DNA from: Deltaproteobacteria bacterium
GTDB lineage: Bacteria > Myxococcota_A > UBA9160 > SMWR01
Assembly: GCA_019313605.1 (NCBI GenBank)
Contig: JAFDAW010000126.1
Coordinates: forward strand, 1 to 13,834
DNA: 13,834 nucleotides
Reading direction: 5' to 3'
The notes beneath the pieces were generated by a model, which saw only the letters and a list, made by a program, of their open reading frames with translations, had not been told where the DNA came from and made no database searches. How positions within the stretch are numbered: the first letter of the stretch is position 1; every line of letters starts with the position of its first letter. The translations under genes and the position numbers were made by a program. Positions 5,741-12,746 of the stretch are shown here, piece after piece.

Positions 5741-7654
5741 TCAAGCGATGGGTGTCACCTCGGGGGGCTCCGCTGGCGCCCAGCCCCAGGCGGCCAGGAT
5801 TTCTTCGGCGCTGTCGCGCTCTTCGCTATGGATGGCCACAGCGGCAACGTCACTGACTTCCAGTGAGAGACCCGCGTGCATCGGCATGACTTTCTTGCCG
5901 CGCTGGATCGAGAGGATGACGAATCGCTCGCCGGCCTTCGGAGCCGCTTCGCCAGCCTCGTCGGAACTGGCATCCCGTTCTGGTTCGCCGCCGTACACCC
6001 AGTAGCCGACTTCGAGTTCCTCGTGGCGCGCGCGGACATCCCAGCGCTCGACATCGTGGGGGCCGTCGAAGAGAACGACGACCTGCTCGCGCTCGACCAA
6101 CTCCGGCGCGAGGCCGGCTTCGGGATTGATGGCCGCCACATAACCGCGTGGAACACTAAATACCTCGCGGGCGCGGCTCGCGAACAGGCTGTTCAACATC
6201 TGGTTCGGTGTCAGACCGATCGCGCTGCCGACGTTCTCGAAACGCGCGCGCTGCAGGGTTCTCTCTTGCAGCGCATCGCCGTAGACGACCCGGAAGCCCG
6301 ACTCTTCGGCCCGGCGGCAGTTCCAGGGATTGGCGTCGAGGAAGACCACCGGAACGCCACCGTTTCTGAGTTGGATCGCGAGTTCGAGCCCCAACCCCTG
6401 GGCACCGAGGATCGCAACTGAATCGCGGCCGGGAAGTTTCACCTTCAGCAGGGCCGCCATCGGGGCGCCGGTGAGACCCGCCAGAAGGACGGTCCCGGCA
6501 ATGCACAAGAACACCATCGCGCGCAGCTCCGGGCCACCGGCCATGCCCTGACTCTCGAGTGCAGCCGCCGTGACCGACGCCACTGCAGCGGCCACGATCC
6601 CGCGCGGGGCGATCCACGAAACGAAGAGTCTCTCGCGAAGTGAGAGCTCGGATCCCAGCGTCGAAAGACCGACGTTGAGCGGGCGGACGACGAGTACGAG
6701 CAGCCCGACAACCGCGAGCCCATTCCACCCCAGCGCGAGAACATCTTCGATTCTCACATCCGCGGCCAGCAGGACGAAGAGCAGTCCGATCAGCAGAACC
6801 GTGAGTTGATCCTTGAATTCGCGCAGGTTGCGATCGACCCGCGTTCGCAAATTGCCGACGACCACACCCGCCGCCGTCACGGCGAGAATCCCACTGTGGG
6901 AAACGATCTCGTCGCAACCTTGATAGAGGAGCAGCACATAGGACAGGGCGAAGATGTTCTCGTAGCCTTCGGGGACGAGGTTCCGAACCCGAAGCAGACC
7001 GGCGAGTGCGAACCCGGCAATCAAACCGGCGATCGCCCCAAAGCTGAGGCTGATGGCGAGAACCATCGGCGCATCCCAGATCGATTCGATTCCCTGCAGG
7101 GCGATCCCGAGCAGCAGCGCGGCGAGAATCGCACCGATCGGATCGATCAGGACGCCTTCCGCTTCGAGCACGGTCGCGACCCTCGGGCGCAGTCTCAAAT
7201 TCCGAACGAGTGGACTCACCACAGTTGGCCCCGTGACCACGACCAACCCGCCGAAGACAACTGATTGCATCCAAGACCAATCCAGGCACCATCGCGCTGC
7301 GAGCGCGCCGCCCACCAGCGTGATCAGCGCACCCCAGGTAACGAGGCGCCGGATCGGCGTCTGCTCGCGCCGCAATCTTGAAATCTCGAGATTGAGACCA
7401 CCCTCGAACAGGATCACCGCAACCGCGAGTTCGACGACCGCGACCAGGCCCACACCGAGCGAGCGCGGATCGATCCAATCCAACCCGTCGGGGCCGAGGC
7501 AGGCACCGGCCAGCAGCAACAGGACGATCCCGGGAATTCGCAAGTGTCGCGACACCGACTGGGCGAAGATGCCAACCGCCAAGGCGAGCACCAGAGTCAG
7601 TGCGGGGTGGTGTTCCACAGCGAGCAAGGCTAGCCGAAGTCCGGCGACAATCAC
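5741..7654 (-). CDS. CPA1/NhaP-type cation:proton antiporter with TrkA-N (RCK) domain
   Basis: A 637-residue inner-membrane protein. Residues 1-405 are a multi-spanning Na+(K+)/H+ exchanger domain with the family marks FEGGLNL (83-89), VTGPTVVSPLVRN (140-152), the ion-site helix EAEGVLIDPIGAI (164-176) and SWIAPRGIVAAAVAS (346-360). Residues about 411-545 are a Rossmann TrkA-N domain: AILGAQGLG (414-422) is the nucleotide loop and FLDANP (438-443) holds the acidic ribose-binding residue. A C-terminal segment (about 575-620) with KVMPMHAGLSLEVSDV looks like a degenerate TrkA-C ligand module. The domain order suggests cation/proton exchange gated by a nucleotide. The usual Asn-Asp pair of NhaP proteins is Ile170-Asp171 here, while Glu166 is kept. 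The start codon is GTG (7654-7652) with a poor ribosome site; an earlier start is not evident. Divergent from the NTT-HEAT gene. Confidence 0.88.
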   Translation of the reverse strand: MIVAGLRLALLAVEHHPALTLVLALAVGIFAQSVSRHLRIPGIVLLLLAGACLGPDGLDWIDPRSLGVGLVAVVELAVAVILFEGGLNLEISRLRREQTPIRRLVTWGALITLVGGALAARWCLDWSWMQSVVFGGLVVVTGPTVVSPLVRNLRLRPRVATVLEAEGVLIDPIGAILAALLLGIALQGIESIWDAPMVLAISLSFGAIAGLIAGFALAGLLRVRNLVPEGYENIFALSYVLLLYQGCDEIVSHSGILAVTAAGVVVGNLRTRVDRNLREFKDQLTVLLIGLLFVLLAADVRIEDVLALGWNGLAVVGLLVLVVRPLNVGLSTLGSELSLRERLFVSWIAPRGIVAAAVASVTAAALESQGMAGGPELRAMVFLCIAGTVLLAGLTGAPMAALLKVKLPGRDSVAILGAQGLGLELAIQLRNGGVPVVFLDANPWNCRRAEESGFRVVYGDALQERTLQRARFENVGSAIGLTPNQMLNSLFASRAREVFSVPRGYVAAINPEAGLAPELVEREQVVVLFDGPHDVERWDVRARHEELEVGYWVYGGEPERDASSDEAGEAAPKAGERFVILSIQRGKKVMPMHAGLSLEVSDVAAVAIHSEERDSAEEILAAWGWAPAEPPEVTPIA

Positions 7655-7774
7655 GCTCGTAGGTGAATCGGCTGCGGTATGCTGGGCGCTCCCGTGACGG
7701 CTTCACAAATCGCGAATCCATCGCGTTTCAGCCGTAGCGCTTCGCTCTAACGCACGAGGAGCCGGTCGACGCCG
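7655..7774. promoter_or_regulatory. Divergent promoter region between antiporter and NTT-HEAT-cNMP gene
   Basis: 120 bases must serve both genes. A possible plus-strand -35 box TTCACA is at 7702-7707, but no good -10 box follows at 17-18 bp. A small inverted repeat, CGCGA-ATCCA-TCGCG, lies at 7711-7725, close to the middle. GAGGAG at about 7756-7761 is the likely ribosome site of the plus-strand gene, though 13 nt from its ATG. Promoters are inferred from position, not from clear consensus. Confidence 0.4.
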
Positions 7775-10700
7775 ATGCAGGGACTGAAGAACCTCTTCTG
7801 GCGCTTGTTTCCCGATCTGATCAGTCTGGCACAAACGCTCGGGCTGACCGGTGCGGAAGCGCTGTTCCTCTCGGAAGTCGGGATCGAATACCTACCGATC
7901 ACGATCATTGGCGGATCGGCTTCCACGGTGTTGGGATTCGTGTTGTACGCGATGCGGGTGGGTGATGTCCGCAATGACGGCCTCTTCGTTCAGATGCTGG
8001 TCGGAGCGGCGATCGCTCTCACGGCTGCGACAGCCGGGATCTGGTACCAGGTTCCGGGCATATCGATCTTTCTGATCTGCTTCTTCTTCGTCACGCAGGC
8101 AATTTTCGTCAACCACCTCTGGACATTCACCGCCGACTACTTCGACACGGTCGCCAGCAAGCGGCTCGTCCCTCTGTTCACCATCGGAGCGAGCGTCGGA
8201 GGCGTGGTCGGCGGGCTCGTCGCCGCGGGGATGACCGGGATTGCGGGAGCCGCGAGCCTCGTCGCCGGTTGGGCGCTGTTTCTCTTCGGCGCGGCCGCGA
8301 TCATTCGCATCGGTCGTTCGCGATTGCGCAGCTGGGGGCCGATCGACCTCGAAGAAGCGGACGAAACCTCCGTGGAAGGCATTCAGGGTGCGCTGCGATA
8401 CGTCCGCGCCTCGAAACTCGGAGCCGCCCTGTTGGTTTCGGCGATCGGCATGATCCTCGCGCTCGTCGTGGCGAGGTATATGTGGCTGGACGCGTTTTCC
8501 CAGCGCTTCCCGGATCCGGCGGCCCTGGCCGCGTTCATCGGGCTCTTCCTCGCCGCCACCAACGCAATTGAAATCGCGATCGAGATGTCGATCACACCGT
8601 GGCTGATTCGCCGCTTCGGCGTGCCGAGCACCAATCTGATCCACCCGACGTTGACGTTTTTGAGCTTCGCAGGGCTCGCCTATCAGTACAACATCGTCTC
8701 GGGTGCGATCGCGCGCATGAACGGAGAGATGCTCGAGAACGCGCTCGCAAATCCGGTCCGTGCGCTGCTCTGCAATGCCATTCCGCTGCGGTTCCGCGGT
8801 CGGGTGAGGGCCTTCATCGAGGGAATCGCAGTCTATGCGGGCATGTCGATCGGTGGCGGCATCCTATGGGCTCTCGGAAACCCAGAACCCTTCTGGCTCG
8901 CCGTGGCGGGTGGAGTGGCGAGTCTGACCTATCTCGTCGCCAACCTGGGGGTTCGGCACGAATACCTCCGCACGCTCGTCAACGAGTTGCGCGCCGGCCG
9001 AATCGACCTGGAAAGCCTCGGGGACGAAATCGGCAAGTGGGAAGCCTCCCGCCTCGCAGAGCTATGGGAGAAACTCATTAGCAAGGAAGGAGAGCGTCCT
9101 TCGAAGTCTCTTCTCAAACTCATCAAGACCCTGGCAGATCAGGGTGTGCTCGAACCGCTGCAGCGCGCGGTCACTCATCCGAGTGTCGACGTGCGCTGCT
9201 CGTGCATTACGGCGTTGGCTTCGACGGGCCAACTCGACGTCGCTCCCACCCTACAATCCAGCCTGGACGACGCCGAAGCCCGCGTTCGAATCGCCGCGAT
9301 CGACGGTCTCGTCAGGCTCGGTGGTGCAGATCTGTTGGCGCCACGTATCGGGCGGCTGCTCGACGACCCGGACCCCCTCGTTCGCGCCGAGGCGGCCCGG
9401 CGGGCTGGCGCTGAGGGCGCGGCCGTACTCGAGAAGATGATCGCATCGCCCGATCCCGCAGAAAGCATCGCCGCCCTCACGAACGCGGAACCCTCTCTGC
9501 GAGAAGCGGTTGAAACGCGAATCCGCGACGTCGATCCCGGAGTACGAGCAGCCGCACTCAAACGAATCGCAGAAATCTCTCCAGAACCCGGGATCGATCT
9601 GCACGAGATCCGACAAGCACTTGCAGATCACGACCAGCGCGTGAGAAGTGCTGCGATTTACCTGTTGGCGAATTTCGAGGGAGACGAAGCGCTCGAGATC
9701 CTCGCGGCAGCTCTCGCAGACCCATCCAGCGAGGTTCGATTTGCGACCGGATCCGCACTCGTTTCATACGGTGACGAAGCGGCGTTGGCCATCGAGAGCC
9801 ATCTCGAGTGCGAGTCCGAGCGAACCGTCTCCGCTGCGCTTCGGGTTGCAGCCCATCTGGGGGCCGACCAATCGACGACGATTCTGCACCGTGAGCTGCG
9901 TCGCCGTGTCCAACACCTCTGGTATTGGCTGATCGCCCACCAACAGCTGACAGCTGCAGACGGGTTGGCGAGCCGTTTCCTTCGCGCCGCCTACCTCGAC
10001 GGTGTTTCGCGAAATCAGCGAATCGCTTTCCAGATTCTGGAACTCCTCGAGGGTTCCAGCGTGGTGCGGAATATCGAGAAGGCACTGCGATTCGGTGCGG
10101 TCCGATCCAGAGGTGACGCTCTCGAAATTCTTTCTCATCTGGGTGACCGGGAAGCCGCACGATTGCTCGTGATGTATCACGAACCTGGGTCGCTAGCCGA
10201 TCGGATCACGGCTGCGCGCAAACACGTATCGGTCCCTGACGACCCACAGCAGTTCATCGACGACGCCTGCAAATCAAATTCGGAGTGGATCCGAATGGGC
10301 GCTCTGGCCTTCACTGCTGAGGCCGACCAGAATCAACCCGAGGAGGCAAGAATGGAGCGACTGTTGGCTCTCAAGGAAATTCCGCTCTTCCATAATCTGA
10401 GCCTGGATCAGCTCGAGGCCGTGCATCAGATCACCAAAGAGGTCGAGTACCTGCCGGGAGAAGTGATCCTGCAACAAGACGAGCGAGGAGACGAACTCTA
10501 TCTGCTCATCGAGGGGCGGGTCCGCATCTTCACGAATTACGGCCTGCCCAACGAGAACGAGAAGCACGAGCTAAGAGCGGTGAGTTCCTTCGGAGAAATG
10601 GCGGTGCTCCACGATGGAACGCGAACCGCGACCGTCGTCGCCGCGGATCGATCGCACCTGCTGCGCCTGGATGGCAACAGCCTCCGAGAGTTGCTGATGC

Positions 10701-10783
10701 AGATGCCCGAAATTTCGTTCGAAATGTTCCGCGTCCTGGTGGAGCGGGTCCGGACCGCGGAGGGTCAGAGCCGGGCTGGCTGA
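7775..10783 (+). CDS. NTT-like (ATP/ADP translocase-type) carrier fused to HEAT repeats and a cyclic-nucleotide-binding domain
   Basis: A 1002-residue three-part protein. Residues about 1-395 are a multi-pass carrier (about ten hydrophobic helices) with features of the NTT/TLC nucleotide transporter group of the major facilitator clan: LWTFTADYFDTVASKRLVP (115-133), the glycine-rich GASVGGVVGGLVA (138-150) and NPVRALLCNAIPLRFRGRVRA (about 326-346). Residues about 450-850 are degenerate HEAT/PBS-lyase-like repeats, e.g. PSVDVRCSCITALASTG, DAEARVRIAAIDGLVRLG and HDQRVRSAAIYLLANF. Residues about 860-990 are a cNMP-binding domain: GDELYLLIEGRVRIF, then FGEMAVLHDGTRTATVV, with Glu941 and Arg950 in the phosphate cassette, so ligand binding looks intact. 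A TAA lies in frame at 7748-7750, so ATG 7775 is the only ATG start near. Substrate is unknown: nucleotide transport is a family guess, and the carrier domain may be a sensor or scaffold. Internal start: see 10341-10354. Confidence 0.85.
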   Translation: MQGLKNLFWRLFPDLISLAQTLGLTGAEALFLSEVGIEYLPITIIGGSASTVLGFVLYAMRVGDVRNDGLFVQMLVGAAIALTAATAGIWYQVPGISIFLICFFFVTQAIFVNHLWTFTADYFDTVASKRLVPLFTIGASVGGVVGGLVAAGMTGIAGAASLVAGWALFLFGAAAIIRIGRSRLRSWGPIDLEEADETSVEGIQGALRYVRASKLGAALLVSAIGMILALVVARYMWLDAFSQRFPDPAALAAFIGLFLAATNAIEIAIEMSITPWLIRRFGVPSTNLIHPTLTFLSFAGLAYQYNIVSGAIARMNGEMLENALANPVRALLCNAIPLRFRGRVRAFIEGIAVYAGMSIGGGILWALGNPEPFWLAVAGGVASLTYLVANLGVRHEYLRTLVNELRAGRIDLESLGDEIGKWEASRLAELWEKLISKEGERPSKSLLKLIKTLADQGVLEPLQRAVTHPSVDVRCSCITALASTGQLDVAPTLQSSLDDAEARVRIAAIDGLVRLGGADLLAPRIGRLLDDPDPLVRAEAARRAGAEGAAVLEKMIASPDPAESIAALTNAEPSLREAVETRIRDVDPGVRAAALKRIAEISPEPGIDLHEIRQALADHDQRVRSAAIYLLANFEGDEALEILAAALADPSSEVRFATGSALVSYGDEAALAIESHLECESERTVSAALRVAAHLGADQSTTILHRELRRRVQHLWYWLIAHQQLTAADGLASRFLRAAYLDGVSRNQRIAFQILELLEGSSVVRNIEKALRFGAVRSRGDALEILSHLGDREAARLLVMYHEPGSLADRITAARKHVSVPDDPQQFIDDACKSNSEWIRMGALAFTAEADQNQPEEARMERLLALKEIPLFHNLSLDQLEAVHQITKEVEYLPGEVILQQDERGDELYLLIEGRVRIFTNYGLPNENEKHELRAVSSFGEMAVLHDGTRTATVVAADRSHLLRLDGNSLRELLMQMPEISFEMFRVLVERVRTAEGQSRAG
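10341..10354 (+). promoter_or_regulatory. Internal Shine-Dalgarno plus in-frame ATG in front of the cNMP-binding domain
   Basis: AGGAGG at 10341-10346 is followed after 5 nt by ATG at 10352-10354, which is codon 860 of the large gene and in its frame. Starting here would give a soluble 143-residue protein (10352-10783) that consists almost exactly of the cyclic-nucleotide-binding domain. The site is stronger than the ribosome site of the full-length gene. It may be chance from Glu-Glu-Ala-Arg-Met codons. Confidence 0.4.
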
Positions 10784-10841
10784 CCCCGGGTATTTGCCCA
10801 AGAGTGAGGCGGAGAGAACCCCAAGTCCGATCGAAGGCGGC

Positions 10842-10867
10842 TTTTGCGGCGCCGATCGCTTGCAAAA
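10842..10867. terminator. Imperfect hairpin after the NTT-HEAT-cNMP gene
   Basis: TTTTGCGGCG at 10842-10851 can pair with CGCT-T-GCAAAA at 10857-10867 (one bulged T, one G-T pair), leaving a CCGAT loop. It lies 58 bp after the stop codon, where a terminator is expected, but there is no downstream T-tract, so efficiency as an intrinsic terminator is doubtful. Confidence 0.25.
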
Positions 10868-10917
10868 CTGGAGAATGGGGCTCATCCTGCTGGCGTTCAG
10901 GGAGGTACCCGGATCAC

Positions 10918-11373
10918 GTGATAACGAGCACGATGTCTACGCTGATCACCGCTGAGCGCGACCGGGTATGGCGCGCGCTCACGACACCGAGCGAATTGAT
11001 TCGCTGGGATGATCAGATCGTCGAGCTGCTCGATCCGATGCCCGACTACCCGCAGCTCGGCCAGCAGGTTCGTTGGCGGTACCGGATCGGGTCGGTCCCG
11101 ATCGTCGTCCATCAAACCATCCAGGAAGTCCAACCGGGCGAGCGGCTGCAGTCCGCCATCTCTCGCGGCGTCTTTTGTTTCGATGAGACCTACACGCTGG
11201 CGGACGAACTCGAGGCATCCGATCGAACCCGGCTGAGTCTCAAGGTCGTGGCTTCGAACTCGACACCGGTCGTGGATGGGACGATGGATCGGTTCGCAAT
11301 TCGACGCCTGTCTGCAGAGCTGATCGATACGCGCCTGCGGGCGGTTCAAAAGTGGTGCGAAAACCACATCTGA
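10918..11373 (+). CDS. SRPBCC (START/Bet v1-like) domain protein
   Basis: A single-domain protein of about 151 residues in the SRPBCC superfamily (AHSA1 / polyketide-cyclase-like fold, a hydrophobic ligand cavity). The N-terminal strand and helix ITAERDRVWRALTTPSELIRW is the family signature. Alternating strands follow (QQVRWRYRIGSVPIVVHQTI, RTRLSLKVVASNS), and then the long C-terminal helix FAIRRLSAELIDTRLRAVQKW. The frame is open up to an ATG at 10804, but the 38 residues before the GTG at 10918 look non-coding. The GTG gives a complete first strand and has AGGGAGGT at 10899-10906, 11 nt upstream. The ATG at 10933 is an alternative that would shorten the first strand. Ligand and role are not readable from sequence. 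It lies 134 bp after the NTT-HEAT gene on the same strand. Confidence 0.75.
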   Translation: MITSTMSTLITAERDRVWRALTTPSELIRWDDQIVELLDPMPDYPQLGQQVRWRYRIGSVPIVVHQTIQEVQPGERLQSAISRGVFCFDETYTLADELEASDRTRLSLKVVASNSTPVVDGTMDRFAIRRLSAELIDTRLRAVQKWCENHI

Positions 11374-11408
11374 GCGTCGCACAGCTTCTTCCGCCCAACG
11401 CTCCGACA

Positions 11409-11422
11409 CTACGCCGGCGTAG
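11409..11422. promoter_or_regulatory. 14-bp perfect palindrome CTACGCCGGCGTAG
   Basis: A perfect, loop-less 14-bp palindrome lies 36 bp after the SRPBCC stop and 115 bp before the HTTM-DCC start. It could be an operator half-site pair for the downstream gene. No clear promoter could be placed around it. Chance occurrence in GC-rich DNA is possible. Confidence 0.3.
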
Positions 11423-11536
11423 ACTTCCAATCCCCCTATGCTCTCAAAACAGAATCGCAAAGACTCCATCGGGTCGGATTGGAAACCAGACCGGAAGTGC
11501 GGGGGAAGCCGTGCTCATCTTTGAGACTGCTCGTCG

Positions 11537-12727
11537 ATGACGGCTTGTTGTGCGAACGGTTGGACGGGCGGTCAATACAGCGTCTTCCGATTCACACTCG
11601 GCAGCTATCTGCTGATTCATTTCGCATGTCTCGTCTCGTCGGCGCCCGAAATATCGACCCACCCGACTGGGATCGTGGCGCTGCTGCTCGCAGGTGTCGG
11701 TTTGAGCGCGCTCTTCGCGCTGGGAATCCGCGATCGCTTCGCGGTCCTCGCCCTATTGTCTCTGGGCATCGGCCTCTTTGCCATGAACCCGCCGATCTCG
11801 AATACGAGCATGCCGTTCATCGCCCTGATCTTGTTCGCACACACCTTCGTTCCAACCCGGCCTTACGGTTCGTGGGACGCGCGTGGGCGCATCGATCCGG
11901 GAGCGGGTTGGCGCCTGCCCACCGCGATCCACACCGCTGCATGGATCGCACTGGCGATCGGTTACGCGTACAGCGGATTCACCAAGTTGGGGGATCCCGC
12001 GTGGATCGACGGCAGTGCGCTGCTGACGACACTGAGTGATCCACTCGCCGCGCAAACCTTGCTGGGAGAACTCGCTCTCCTTCTGCCTCCACCCCTGCTT
12101 GCGCTCGCGACGTGGAGTGTACTCGCGCTCGAAATCAGTTTTGCGCCGCTCGCGATCTTGCGAAAGGTCCGGCCGTGGCTGTGGTTGGCTCTCTTGGGCG
12201 TGCAGTTTTCGTTGATGGCTTTGGGGCACTTCGCGGACAACGGTGCGGGCATGCTGATGCTCCACTTCCTAGCCTTTGACCCGGCCTGGGTAAAGGGCAT
12301 CAAGGAGCAGCGCACCGCAACGATCTTTTACGACGGTGGTTGCGGGCTCTGCCACCGCTTCGTCCGCTTCGCACTTGCCGAAGACGCTGAAGGCCGGCAC
12401 TTCCGCTTCGCCCCGCTCGAGAGTGGTGGGTTCTCCGCCCTCCGAAAGCTTTCCCCGCAAGCCGAATTACTCGACTCCATCGACAGCGTCGTGCTGAGCC
12501 TCCCCAACGGAGACCTGCTCGTGCGCGCGGCCGCGACACTCGAAATCGGTAAGAGGCTGGGTGGCATCTGGCGCGTGGCAGCCATTGCGGCCTGCGCCGT
12601 GCCGTTGGGCGTACTGGACGCCGCCTACGACGGAATTGCGAAAATCCGCCACCGAATCTTTGCGACTCCCGCCGAGGCGTGCCCGATCTTGCCCGCCCAA
12701 CTTCGAGATCGCTTCGACGACGACTAA
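11537..12727 (+). CDS. HTTM-like membrane protein fused to a DCC-family thiol-disulfide oxidoreductase domain
   Basis: A 396-residue two-part protein. Residues about 1-250 have several hydrophobic helices and open with GWTGGQYSVFRFTLGSYLL, the start pattern of HTTM (horizontally transferred transmembrane) proteins related to the membrane part of vitamin K-dependent gamma-carboxylase. Residues about 258-396 are a DCC-family (DUF393) domain: FYDGGCGLCHRFVRFAL with the redox pair Cys269-Gly-Leu-Cys272, then FRFAPLESGGFSAL, DSVVLSLPNGDLLVRAAA and the closing ACPILPAQLRDRF with Cys382. A thiol-disulfide exchange role tied to the membrane is the natural reading; the substrate is unknown. The DCC part follows the last helix, so it may face the cytoplasm or periplasm depending on helix count. 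In-frame TGA at 11522-11524 fixes the ATG at 11537 as the start. No good ribosome site is visible. Confidence 0.82.
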   Translation: MTACCANGWTGGQYSVFRFTLGSYLLIHFACLVSSAPEISTHPTGIVALLLAGVGLSALFALGIRDRFAVLALLSLGIGLFAMNPPISNTSMPFIALILFAHTFVPTRPYGSWDARGRIDPGAGWRLPTAIHTAAWIALAIGYAYSGFTKLGDPAWIDGSALLTTLSDPLAAQTLLGELALLLPPPLLALATWSVLALEISFAPLAILRKVRPWLWLALLGVQFSLMALGHFADNGAGMLMLHFLAFDPAWVKGIKEQRTATIFYDGGCGLCHRFVRFALAEDAEGRHFRFAPLESGGFSALRKLSPQAELLDSIDSVVLSLPNGDLLVRAAATLEIGKRLGGIWRVAAIAACAVPLGVLDAAYDGIAKIRHRIFATPAEACPILPAQLRDRFDDD

Positions 12728-12746
12728 CGCGCCCCCGCTTGCGCCC

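Noticed and set aside
6156..7721. 521-residue minus-strand frame overlapping the antiporter.
   Set aside because: It is a frame-shifted reading of the antiporter, rich in Arg/Gly/Pro, without hydrophobic segments or motifs; the 637-residue frame carries all NhaP and TrkA-N marks.
7711..7725. CGCGA-ATCCA-TCGCG hairpin followed by TTT as a terminator.
   Set aside because: The stem is only 5 bp and it lies between divergent starts, not after a gene; kept only as a part of the divergent promoter region.
10804..10917. ATG at 10804 as the start of the SRPBCC protein.
   Set aside because: The 38 extra residues are Arg/Ser/Cys-rich and unlike the family N-terminus, and there is no ribosome site there; the GTG at 10918 with AGGGAGGT upstream fits better.
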